Source of the DNA: Ruminococcus sp.
Lineage (GTDB): Bacteria > Bacillota > Clostridia > Oscillospirales > Ruminococcaceae
NCBI RefSeq assembly: GCF_024691275.1
Contig: NZ_JAILNU010000040.1
Location: forward strand, 1 to 64,000
DNA: 64,000 nt
Reading direction: 5' to 3'
The position numbers and the translations under genes were made by a program. Below are positions 1 to 7,552 of the stretch, in pieces; position 1 is the stretch's first letter; every line of letters starts with the position of its first letter. The notes below the pieces were generated by a model. It was not told the DNA's origin. It did no database searches and saw only the letters and a program-made list of their open reading frames with translations.

Positions 1-338
1 GCCCATTGTGTCAGCTTTACTTCTTTTTTTACCCTTGATATCTCATTCATTCCAATCAACTCCAGTTAGACTTCCTTAGTTATTTCTAGTTTAGTCTATT
101 TGGACTTCGTTGGATAGGGTGGTTACTTTTTAGGCGGTTACTTTTTATCGAAAGCAAAGGACAAAATCATAATATTTTATACAAATTATGCATAATTCAC
201 TGATTGACTGTGTAAAACGCTTAATAATATGTCGGATATGTGCTTTTTTTATTGAGTTTGTATATTTTTCACAAAACTATCACATTTTTGCGCTATACTG
301 CTCTTTACAAATTGTAATTTAGGGAGTGAGTATTACAA
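1..338. other. AT-rich intergenic region
   Basis: I see no credible gene here. A 12-bp direct repeat, GGTTACTTTTTA, occurs at 121-132 and 136-147. A TATACT box at 294-299 could be the -10 element for the lipoprotein gene that starts at 339, but no -35 sits at good spacing, so the promoter call is weak. A GGGAG ribosome binding site precedes the start codon. Confidence 0.5.
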
Positions 339-1145
339 ATGATAAGTAAGCGGATAAAATTTATGGCTTTTGCTTTCGCTTTTTGTCTCGGAGCTGTGTC
401 ATTGACGGGCTGCGGAGATAAAAATGCCGATATGAAAGAAGCTGAACAAGTGGAGATCCATACCGAAGAGCCTGCTGCGGCTGTACCTGAAGAAACTACT
501 GAAACTACCGAACCCGAGGAGAAAGTTACAACAACAGCGGAAATAATTACTTCGGCAAAAGAAGATATCACGTATACGCCAAGCGATGGAATGATGAGCG
601 TGGGGCTTTCATCAGGCATCGTTCAGATAGGCAGCGATATTTTCAAAAACGGAGGATATTACACAGTAGACGAGTTCATAAGCAAATTCGGGGACAGATA
701 TGATATGTCGGGGATCGACCCTGATGGAGTTTGCAGCAGCGCATCAAACAGAGCTATAATAACCTCAAGATATGACGAAGATATTTCTATTGAGATACTC
801 TACAGCGGAAATACCAATTCGGAAATGATAAGAAAAGGCGATGCGATAGTATACAGCGTCATACCGTCATATCCGGATAATGTGTGGTATGCAAAGGGTA
901 TCAGCTCGAATCTGAAGGATCAGGGCATCAGCTACGATGATGCAAGGGAGTTCTACAACGAATTTGGCTATACAGAGGGCGAAAACAACGATAATTCATA
1001 CGGCGTATACGACAAGCTGACAATAAAGGTCATAGGTGATGAGGCTAATCTGTTTGGCTGCAAACCTGTATACACCTATGCTTTTACTTATTCAGGCGAC
1101 AGCGTAACGAAATTCAGACTGCTCGATGTACGCGCAATAGTCTGA
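339..1145 (+). CDS. Putative lipoprotein of unknown function
   Basis: The protein has 268 residues. The N-terminus is a lipoprotein signal: a basic start (MISKRIK), a hydrophobic stretch and the lipobox LTGC, with Cys25 as the predicted lipidated residue. Residues about 40-75 form an acidic, threonine-rich low-complexity stalk, as in the other lipoproteins of this window. The folded part (about 85-268) is rich in aromatic residues and resembles no family I can name. It is probably anchored on the outer face of the membrane. It stands alone: gapA downstream is on the opposite strand. A GGGAG ribosome binding site lies 12 bases before the ATG. Function unknown. Confidence 0.75.
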   Translation: MISKRIKFMAFAFAFCLGAVSLTGCGDKNADMKEAEQVEIHTEEPAAAVPEETTETTEPEEKVTTTAEIITSAKEDITYTPSDGMMSVGLSSGIVQIGSDIFKNGGYYTVDEFISKFGDRYDMSGIDPDGVCSSASNRAIITSRYDEDISIEILYSGNTNSEMIRKGDAIVYSVIPSYPDNVWYAKGISSNLKDQGISYDDAREFYNEFGYTEGENNDNSYGVYDKLTIKVIGDEANLFGCKPVYTYAFTYSGDSVTKFRLLDVRAIV

Positions 1146-1307
1146 GATCACATTATAAGATTGCATTTGCAGCTGTAAAAGCGAATAATACTGCTCGATT
1201 ATCCCATTGCTTTCACTCTATACGACGCATTACAGAGCTGTAATATGATATACTATAATTTTTGCAGGAAACGTCACCAATAACAGAATAATGTATTGAC
1301 TGAAAAA

Positions 1308-1325
1308 GGCACTCGAAAGAGTGCC
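1308..1325. terminator. Hairpin terminator
   Basis: GGCACTC and GAGTGCC pair around a GAAA tetraloop. Five A residues precede the stem, which become a U tract when read from the minus strand; the plus-strand U tract is poor. It lies between the convergent lipoprotein and gapA genes. Confidence 0.6.
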
Positions 1326-1365
1326 TTCAATATTTATGGGATACTTTAAAACATCTTGAATACGC

Positions 1366-1395
1366 AAAAAGGGCGTTCGCAATAAACGCCCTTTT
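1366..1395 (-). terminator. Terminator of gapA
   Basis: GGGCGTT (1371-1377) pairs with AACGCCC (1385-1391). Read on the minus strand it is followed by five U residues, and it lies 20 bases past the gapA stop codon. Confidence 0.75.
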
Positions 1396-1415
1396 GATAT
1401 TCGTATGTTCAGTTA

Positions 1416-2453
1416 TTAGCCAAGTTCTGCAAAGTACTTGATTGTTCTTACCATCTGTGATGTGTAAGAATTCTCGTTGTCGTACCATGAAACAACCTGT
1501 ACCTCATAGAGATCATCAGCGATCTGAGCAACCATTGTCTGTGTTGCGTCGAAGAGTGAACCGAATCTCATGCCGATAACGTCAGAAGAAACGATCTGAT
1601 CCTCGTTGTAACCGAAGGACTCTGAAGCAGCAGCCTTCATAGCAGCGTTGATGCCTTCCTTAGTTACGTTTGCACCCTTAACAACAGCTGTAAGGATTGT
1701 TGTAGAACCTGTAGGAACAGGAACTCTCTGTGCAGAACCGATGAGCTTGCCGTTGAGCTCAGGGATAACAAGGCCGATAGCCTTAGCAGCACCTGTGCTG
1801 TTAGGAACGATGTTAGCAGCGCCAGCTCTTGCTCTTCTGAAGTCGCCCTTTCTGTGAGGACCGTCAAGGATCATCTGATCGCCTGTGTAAGCGTGGATAG
1901 TGCTCATGATACCGCTCTGGATAGGAGCATAGTCGTTAAGAGCCTTAGCCATAGGAGCGAGGCAGTTTGTTGTGCATGAAGCAGCAGAGATGATCTTGTC
2001 ATCCTTAGTAAGAGTCTTCTCGTTTACGCTGAATACGATTGTAGGAAGATCGTTGCCTGCAGGAGCAGAGATAACAACCTTCTTAGCGCCAGCGTCGATA
2101 TGAGCCTGAGACTTGTCCTTTGAGCAGTAGAAACCTGTACACTCAAGAACTACGTCAACGCCGATCTCGCCCCATGGGAGCTCAGCAGCGTTAGCCTTTG
2201 CATAGATTGTAAGTGTCTTACCGTCAACAGTGATTGTGCCCTTCTCATCATCTGCAGATACAGTGTGAAGGTTCTCACCGATCTTTCCGCAGTAACCGCC
2301 CTGAGCTGTATCATACTTGAGGAGCTGAGCGAGCATTGAAGGCTTTGTAAGGTCGTTGATTGCAACTACCTCATAACCTGGAGCATCAAACATCTGTCTG
2401 AATGCAAGACGACCGATACGGCCGAAACCGTTAATAGCAACTTTAACTGACAT
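1416..2453 (-). CDS. gap: Glyceraldehyde-3-phosphate dehydrogenase, type I
   Basis: This cytoplasmic glycolytic enzyme oxidises and phosphorylates glyceraldehyde 3-phosphate to 1,3-bisphosphoglycerate with NAD+. Its 345 residues match the family length. The N-terminal Rossmann motif NGFGRIGR is at 8-15, and the catalytic Cys160 lies in the signature SAASCTTNC. The C-terminal motif [15 protein letters not shown] is intact. The gene has its own promoter (2486-2514), a good AGGAGGT ribosome binding site and a terminator directly downstream, so it is transcribed alone. Codon use (few rare codons) fits a highly expressed gene. It could be named gapA; I see nothing that marks it as the gluconeogenic GapB form. 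Confidence 0.97.
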   Translation of the reverse strand: MSVKVAINGFGRIGRLAFRQMFDAPGYEVVAINDLTKPSMLAQLLKYDTAQGGYCGKIGENLHTVSADDEKGTITVDGKTLTIYAKANAAELPWGEIGVDVVLECTGFYCSKDKSQAHIDAGAKKVVISAPAGNDLPTIVFSVNEKTLTKDDKIISAASCTTNCLAPMAKALNDYAPIQSGIMSTIHAYTGDQMILDGPHRKGDFRRARAGAANIVPNSTGAAKAIGLVIPELNGKLIGSAQRVPVPTGSTTILTAVVKGANVTKEGINAAMKAAASESFGYNEDQIVSSDVIGMRFGSLFDATQTMVAQIADDLYEVQVVSWYDNENSYTSQMVRTIKYFAELG

Positions 2454-2485
2454 TGGATATACCTCCTAAAATTTTGTATAGATTT

Positions 2486-2514
2486 ATTATACCGCAACTT
2501 GAAATATTTTTCAA
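2486..2514 (-). promoter_or_regulatory. Promoter of gap
   Basis: On the minus strand a TTGAAA -35 (2509-2514) and a TATAAT -10 (2486-2491) are separated by 17 bases, upstream of gap and its ribosome binding site. Confidence 0.8.
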
Positions 2515-2704
2515 GAGGTTCGATAAAAAAATAACAGATTTTTTTGGAAAAGTACACATTGTACAAATGCTGCGGCGGAGGATATGATAATTTTGGTATT
2601 ATTTTCTTGCGTATAAATAGACAATAATATGTTCCATTTTGGTGTAAAATGTAGTATAATAATTTGGTAAACATATTCACGAATACATAAAGATCGGAGT
2701 TAAT

Positions 2705-3460
2705 ATGGATAAGAACAATGAGGTGAAAAGCTTTTTTGAAAGCCCTTTTGCAAAGAATTTTCTGAACAGTACCGATTATCTTGTAAGGCGCTCGGTTACG
2801 GGGATATCTGCGTCCTGCGAGATACTGCGCGGCAATGCCGAGAAGAACGGGGATAAGCTCAGCTGCGAGCTTATCGAAGGAATAATGACTACGTGCTGCG
2901 AGCTAATGAGGAATGCGGAGCTCAGCAAGGCACTCGCATCTGTCGGCGACGGAGCTGAAAATGATATGCAGACCGTTCGTATGGATCATTTTATCGTTGA
3001 TTTTGCTAAAAACTGCAACGCTGTGATGTCGGGAAAGTGCACTGTCGAAACTGTCGGATGTCCGACCGTGTATGTGCGGGCAAATGCGGAGATACTGCGC
3101 TTTATACTCCTCAGTTTCGTGCGCAGAAGCATTCTTGAGTCCGACGGCGGCAAGGCGGAGTTTGAAGCGGGCTGCAAAGAAACTGGTAAAAGTGTCGAAA
3201 TTTTTATAAGGGCAAAAAGGACATTTGTGGACGAAACGCTTCTCGGAAGACCGGATGTTTTTGAGACATATCACAGTGAGATACTTGACGGACTTTCAGC
3301 TCGGACGGGAGCTGAAACCATATGTGACAATGAGGGCATAACTGTCGTAATACCGCACTCTGATGCCAATTCGCCTGCTGTGGTAGAATCACCGTCGGCA
3401 GAGCTGGGAGAAAGATTCTTCAGCGCGTTCAATATTATGCTGAGGGATCTGCTGCGCTAA
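2705..3460 (+). CDS. Hypothetical protein, possibly a degenerate histidine-kinase-like protein
   Basis: A 251-residue soluble protein without signal or membrane segments. Residues about 20-85 are helical and resemble a dimerisation helix pair. The following part, with 'NAEILRFILLSFVRRSI' at the position of an ATPase N-box, loosely recalls a HATPase_c fold. The first 80 residues contain no histidine, so a phosphoacceptor is absent, and no glycine-rich ATP lid is evident. If the resemblance is real, this is a catalytically dead scaffold or a phosphotransfer-like protein. A TATAAT box at 2655-2660 provides a likely promoter. It stands alone between gap and the CYTH-led operon. The family is an inference. 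Confidence 0.5.
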   Translation: MDKNNEVKSFFESPFAKNFLNSTDYLVRRSVTGISASCEILRGNAEKNGDKLSCELIEGIMTTCCELMRNAELSKALASVGDGAENDMQTVRMDHFIVDFAKNCNAVMSGKCTVETVGCPTVYVRANAEILRFILLSFVRRSILESDGGKAEFEAGCKETGKSVEIFIRAKRTFVDETLLGRPDVFETYHSEILDGLSARTGAETICDNEGITVVIPHSDANSPAVVESPSAELGERFFSAFNIMLRDLLR

Positions 3461-3525
3461 AGGTGACAGATGTGTGATAAAAAGTTAAAACTTAGCAAAT
3501 TAGACAGAATAACCTGAGTTTTTTG

Positions 3526-3554
3526 TTGACATTAATCAAAAAAAGTTGTATAAT
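3526..3554 (+). promoter_or_regulatory. Consensus promoter of the CYTH-phoH-ybeY-era operon
   Basis: A perfect TTGACA (3526-3531) and a perfect TATAAT (3549-3554) are separated by 17 bases. The -10 lies inside the longer open frame, which shows that translation of the next gene must begin downstream, at 3618. Confidence 0.9.
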
Positions 3555-3617
3555 ATATATGTTGAAAAGATTCAACAGCGAAATACAGCGGTTTTATTGT
3601 CTTTTTGGAGAGTGCTT

Positions 3618-4136
3618 ATGGGAAAGAATTATGAGATCGAGAGAAAATTTCTTGTCGAATTCCCTGATGTTGCGCACCTTGATGTGAAACGCAGGATAAG
3701 TATAGTGCAGACTTACCTGAAGAAAGGCGTTAACGGTTCGCAGCGCAGAGTGAGATATGTTGAGGAAAATGGAAAGGTGAAGTATACCTATACCGAAAAG
3801 GTCTTCATAACTCCTGTAACACGGGAAGAAAATGAGTATGAGATAAGTCAGGAGGAGTACCGCAGACTGCTTTCACAGGAGCGCGGAAACTGTCCTCCCG
3901 TAGAGAAAGTACGCTATTGCTTTGAGTATAACTCTCAGCTGTTTGAGCTGGATAAATACCCGTTTTCGGACGAGCTTGCCATTATGGAGCTCGAACTCGG
4001 CTCTCCCGAACAGAAGATAGATTTCCCTGATAATGTGAAAGTGCTCAGAGAGGTGTCTGATGACGCAAGATATTCAAATGCTTCACTTGCATCGGCAGGC
4101 GGTTTCCCGGAGCAGAAGATTGGAGAAAATATTTAA
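3618..4136 (+). CDS. CYTH domain protein (triphosphate tunnel metalloenzyme)
   Basis: 172 residues. The N-terminal EIERKFLV is the ExExK signature of CYTH proteins, a beta-barrel tunnel family that binds inorganic or organic triphosphates with divalent metal. Members include class IV adenylate cyclase, thiamine triphosphatase and tripolyphosphatase. Acidic strand motifs near the C-terminus (IMELELG) fit the second metal site. The substrate cannot be told from the sequence. The start at 3618 is chosen over the in-frame ATG at 3546 because the promoter -10 overlaps that earlier start and a GGAG site precedes 3618. Its stop codon overlaps the ATG of phoH by one base, so it is the first gene of the RNA-maturation operon. 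Confidence 0.85.
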   Translation: MGKNYEIERKFLVEFPDVAHLDVKRRISIVQTYLKKGVNGSQRRVRYVEENGKVKYTYTEKVFITPVTREENEYEISQEEYRRLLSQERGNCPPVEKVRYCFEYNSQLFELDKYPFSDELAIMELELGSPEQKIDFPDNVKVLREVSDDARYSNASLASAGGFPEQKIGENI

Positions 4137-5107
4137 TGTCGGAAAAGTTTGTAGCCGCTGACAGTACCGAACAGCTCTCCACGCTATTCGGACAGCTTGA
4201 CGGCAATGTCAGCAGAATACAGAAAAATTTCAATGTGACCGTTGTCAGCAGGGACGGCGGCATAAAAATAATCGGAGATGAAGAAAAGATCGACGAAGCC
4301 GAAAAAGCTCTGAAAGCACTGATGAATATGGCGAAAAACGGCAATGCACTGAATGAGCAGACCGTCCGCTATGTCACATCAATGGTGGCTGACGGCGCTG
4401 AACAGGAGCTTCAGGAGCTCGGCGGCGACGGTATATGCATGACTGCCTCTGGAAAGATACTCCGCCCGCGTACTGTGGGTCAAAAGAGGTATACCGACGC
4501 TATAAAGAACAATACTATCGTCCTTGGGATAGGGCCTGCGGGAACAGGCAAGACCTACCTTGCTGTAGCAATGGCGGTCAAGGCGTTCCGTGAACATAAG
4601 ATAAAAAAGATAATCCTTACCCGACCTGCTGTGGAAGCAGGTGAAAAACTGGGCTTCCTCCCGGGAGACCTTCAGGATAAGGTAGACCCGTACCTCAGAC
4701 CGCTTTATGATGCTCTTTTTGATATGTTCGGAGCCGAGAGCTTCGCACGTTATATGGAAAAGGGGATAATAGAGGTCGCTCCGCTGGCGTATATGCGCGG
4801 ACGTACTCTTGATGAGGCATTCATCATTCTCGATGAAGCCCAGAATACAACATCGGAACAGATAAAAATGTTCCTTACCCGTCTTGGAAACGAGAGCAGA
4901 ATGGTCATTACAGGCGATATCACGCAGATAGACCTGCCCGATACAAAGAAGTCGGGACTTGTCGAGGCTGTCAAGGTGTTGAGGGGCATCGACGATATCG
5001 AAATACATCGCTTTACCGAAAAGGATGTTGTAAGACACAGACTTGTACAGGATATAATCAAAGCTTATGAGAAATATAATGAAGGGAGAAATAAGAATCA
5101 TGGCTAA
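4136..5107 (+). CDS. phoH: PhoH family ATPase
   Basis: 323 residues, the usual length for PhoH/PhoL proteins, which are cytoplasmic P-loop ATPases linked to RNA metabolism and found beside ybeY. A short KH-like N-terminal part (about 20-75) precedes the ATPase core. The Walker A motif is GPAGTGKT (about 138-145), and the Walker B region reads AFIILDEAQN. The first base of the ATG is the last base of the CYTH stop codon, and the 3' end overlaps ybeY by 8 bases, so translation is probably coupled. The exact role of PhoH remains unsettled in the family. Confidence 0.93.
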   Translation: MSEKFVAADSTEQLSTLFGQLDGNVSRIQKNFNVTVVSRDGGIKIIGDEEKIDEAEKALKALMNMAKNGNALNEQTVRYVTSMVADGAEQELQELGGDGICMTASGKILRPRTVGQKRYTDAIKNNTIVLGIGPAGTGKTYLAVAMAVKAFREHKIKKIILTRPAVEAGEKLGFLPGDLQDKVDPYLRPLYDALFDMFGAESFARYMEKGIIEVAPLAYMRGRTLDEAFIILDEAQNTTSEQIKMFLTRLGNESRMVITGDITQIDLPDTKKSGLVEAVKVLRGIDDIEIHRFTEKDVVRHRLVQDIIKAYEKYNEGRNKNHG

Positions 5108-5612
5108 ATTAAAGGTATATGTCAAGAATAATCAGACTGAGGTGAAAGTCCCTGTCGGCATAAGACTTCTTATCAGAAGATGCTGTCAGGCAGTTCTTAC
5201 TACCGAGAATTTCGGCAAGGACGCAGAAGTAAGCGTTTCCTTCGTCAGCAATAACGAGATAAAGAATCTCAATAAAATATACAGGAACAAGGACGCTGTT
5301 ACAGACGTTCTCTCGTTCCCACTCACAAGCGAGGACGGAACTGTTGAGGTTAATCCGGAGACAGGCGCAGTACAGCTGGGCGACGTTGTTATCTCTCTTG
5401 AAACAGCCGTAAAACAGGCACAGAATTACGGTCATTCGCTCGAAAGAGAGGTAGGCTTCCTCACAGTACACTCTATGCTCCACCTTCTCGGATACGATCA
5501 CGAGACAAGTCAGCTCGACCAGCGTATCATGCGTGAGAAAGAGGAGTCTGTGCTCGAAAAGCTTGGCATCTCCAGAGATGCAACATTTATCGTGAACGGA
5601 GAAAAACGCTGA
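5100..5612 (+). CDS. ybeY: Endoribonuclease YbeY
   Basis: A single-strand endoribonuclease involved in 16S rRNA 3' maturation and late ribosome quality control. 170 residues. The zinc motif HSMLHLLGYDH supplies the three histidines (H-x3-H-x5-H). The ATG at 5100 is preferred over the longer frame from 5067 because GAAGGGAG lies about 11 bases upstream and MAKLKVYVKN matches where the family begins. It overlaps phoH by 8 bases and era by one base. The dgkA and cdd genes that often sit between ybeY and era in bacilli are missing here. Confidence 0.95.
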   Translation: MAKLKVYVKNNQTEVKVPVGIRLLIRRCCQAVLTTENFGKDAEVSVSFVSNNEIKNLNKIYRNKDAVTDVLSFPLTSEDGTVEVNPETGAVQLGDVVISLETAVKQAQNYGHSLEREVGFLTVHSMLHLLGYDHETSQLDQRIMREKEESVLEKLGISRDATFIVNGEKR

Positions 5613-6505
5613 TGCCGAGAACAGCTTTTGTTACCATTGCAGGACGCACCAATGCAGGAAAATCATCGCTCCTCAATGCCATTGTGGGCGAGAAGATAGC
5701 GTCCGTGAGCAATAAGCCCCAGACTACGCGCACACGTATAACAGGTATACGCAATATCGACGATGTTCAGCTGGTATTCTTCGATACTCCGGGACTTCAC
5801 AAGCCCGTGAACAAGCTCAGCGAGCATATGCTCAACACAGTCAAGGAGTCTGTCAGCGACATCGACGCTGTTGTATTCGTTATGGACTGCACAAAGAAGA
5901 TAAACGAGCAGGAACTCAATCTTCTCAAGTCCATGAATGCGTCGAAAATGCCCGTGATACTCGTACTTAACAAGATAGACCTGCTCAGGAACAAGGACGA
6001 GCTCGCACCTGTTATCGCTGACCTTACTTCAAAGGTGCAGTTTCAGGCAGTAGTTCCCGTCAGCGTTACCGAAAACAGCGGCGTTGACATAGTTATCGAC
6101 GAGATAATCTCACTTGCCGAGGAATCGGTACACTTCTTCCCCGAAGATATGATAACCGACCAGCCCGAAAAGGTACTGGCAGCGGAGATGATACGCGAAA
6201 AGCTCCTCATGCTTCTCAGTGACGAAGTGCCCCACGGCATAGCAGTAGGCGTTGAGCAGATGACCGAGCGCGACGACAAGGATATCCTTGATATATCGGC
6301 AGTTATATACTGCGAAAAGGAGTCCCACAAGGGCATAATCATCGGCAAGGGCGGAGCAATGCTCAAAAAGGCTTCCACCGCCGCAAGGATAGAGCTGGAG
6401 GATTTCTTCCAGATAAAGGTCAACCTGAAGTGCTGGGTAAAGGTCAAGGAAGACTGGAGAAACAGAGAGAACCTGATACGCAGCTTCGGACTCTCCGAGA
6501 AATAA
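5612..6505 (+). CDS. era: GTPase Era
   Basis: An essential GTPase that binds the 3' end of 16S rRNA and helps assemble the 30S subunit. 297 residues. G1 is GRTNAGKS, with Thr instead of the more usual Pro/Arg position residue; G3 is DTPG (residues about 54-57); G4 is NKID. The C-terminal KH domain (about 205-290) holds the VIYCEKESHKGIIIGKGG RNA-binding stretch. The start codon overlaps the ybeY stop (TGATG), so the two ribosome-maturation factors are translationally coupled. Confidence 0.96.
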   Translation: MPRTAFVTIAGRTNAGKSSLLNAIVGEKIASVSNKPQTTRTRITGIRNIDDVQLVFFDTPGLHKPVNKLSEHMLNTVKESVSDIDAVVFVMDCTKKINEQELNLLKSMNASKMPVILVLNKIDLLRNKDELAPVIADLTSKVQFQAVVPVSVTENSGVDIVIDEIISLAEESVHFFPEDMITDQPEKVLAAEMIREKLLMLLSDEVPHGIAVGVEQMTERDDKDILDISAVIYCEKESHKGIIIGKGGAMLKKASTAARIELEDFFQIKVNLKCWVKVKEDWRNRENLIRSFGLSEK

Positions 6506-6582
6506 TTACCTTAAATAAAAATGCCAATCCCGCAAAGAATAATGTCGGAGCAAAGCTCACATAGTATTTGCGGAGGCTTTTT

Positions 6583-6684
6583 ATGAACGAAGATACCCTA
6601 TGGGATAAATTCGCCGAAACAGGCAGCATAGAGGACTATCTGCAATATTCGGCACATAAGGAAGATAACCATGACAACTGTTGA
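6583..6684 (+). CDS. yqzL: YqzL-like microprotein
   Basis: A 33-residue frame, MNEDTLWDKFAETGSIEDYL followed by a polar tail. It matches the pattern of the YqzL family: a tryptophan, then F-x-x-T-G-x-I-x-x-Y-L. In Firmicutes this family sits between era and recO, exactly as here. CGGAGG at 6571-6576 is a good ribosome binding site. Its 3' end overlaps the first 14 bases of recO in another frame, so it may couple recO translation. The function of YqzL is unknown in the family. Confidence rests on motif plus synteny. Confidence 0.8.
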   Translation: MNEDTLWDKFAETGSIEDYLQYSAHKEDNHDNC

Positions 6685-7411
6685 AGGCATCGTCCTTAAA
6701 GAGCGTTCTGTCGGAGAACAGGACAAATTCATTGATATACTGACCAAAGAGAGCGGAGTTCTCGAAATATCCGTAAAAGGTGCAAAGAAGATAAACGGAA
6801 GATCGGGAAGCTCCACTCAGCTTCTGGCATATTCTCGGTTCTGCATCGACAAGAGGGGCAGCTATTTGTACCTCAACAGCGCAGAGCCGATACATATTTT
6901 TTACGGGCTGCGCGATTCGCTTGCGAAGATATCCCTTGCGAGCTATTTTGCCGAGGTCATGCGCTCCTGCATAAAGCCTGAGGCACAGAACGGCGATATA
7001 ATGCGGCTGCTGCTGAATTGTCTGCACTACCTTGAAACAGGTGAGCGGGACGAAAAACTGCTCAAAGCAGTGTTTGAACTGAGACTTATGTCGGAGATAG
7101 GCTATATGCCCGATATCGTGGCTTGCAGAAGCTGCGGCGCTTTCGAGCCCGAGGAGCTGTATTTCTGCATGGAAAGCGGCGGTTTTTACTGTTCGGACTG
7201 TTTTGAGAACGAGTCTGAGCAAAATTATATGAAGATAAAGCTGCCTGTGCTCAGTGCGGTGCGGCATATAGTGCTTGCTGATTTCAGCAGGCTTTTCAAT
7301 TTCCGCGTATCCGATGGAACACAGCAGCAGCTCTCGGAGCTTGCCGAGCAGTACCTGCTCATACATCTTGAACGCGGTTTCGGTACGCTGGATTTTTATA
7401 AAACTTTGTAG
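6671..7411 (+). CDS. recO: DNA repair protein RecO
   Basis: A mediator of RecF-pathway recombinational repair: it loads RecA on SSB-coated single-stranded DNA and anneals strands. 246 residues. It has an N-terminal OB fold (about 1-80), a helical core and a four-cysteine zinc site, CRSCG...CSDC, at about 153-177. The AAGGAAG ribosome binding site lies within the overlapping yqzL frame. The position after era-yqzL is the conserved Firmicutes order. Confidence 0.94.
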   Translation: MTTVEGIVLKERSVGEQDKFIDILTKESGVLEISVKGAKKINGRSGSSTQLLAYSRFCIDKRGSYLYLNSAEPIHIFYGLRDSLAKISLASYFAEVMRSCIKPEAQNGDIMRLLLNCLHYLETGERDEKLLKAVFELRLMSEIGYMPDIVACRSCGAFEPEELYFCMESGGFYCSDCFENESEQNYMKIKLPVLSAVRHIVLADFSRLFNFRVSDGTQQQLSELAEQYLLIHLERGFGTLDFYKTL

Positions 7412-7439
7412 AGAACGCCGACCTCTGCGTTTCAAAAAA

Positions 7440-7475
7440 GCCGTTAGCCTGTAGGGACGCACAGTGTGCGCCCGT
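7440..7475 (+). repeat. Short extragenic repeat, CCGTTAGC/TGTAGGG family
   Basis: CCGTTAGCC is followed directly by TGTAGGGACG, then a CGCACA-G-TGTGCG hairpin ending in CCCG. The same CCGTTAGC + TGTAGGG combination occurs near 15.2 kb (inverted) and 51.4 kb, with partial copies elsewhere. It sits in the gap between recO and mutS2. Confidence 0.55.
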
Positions 7476-7552
7476 GTCTATGAATAATGTAACAGGAAAT
7501 GAATCGTGGGTGCGATGAAGTGATCGCTGCCTATCAAAGCAAAAGGAAGAGT

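Noticed and set aside
6581..7462. 293-codon minus-strand frame over recO
   Set aside because: Antisense to recO and yqzL; no homology and no start signal.
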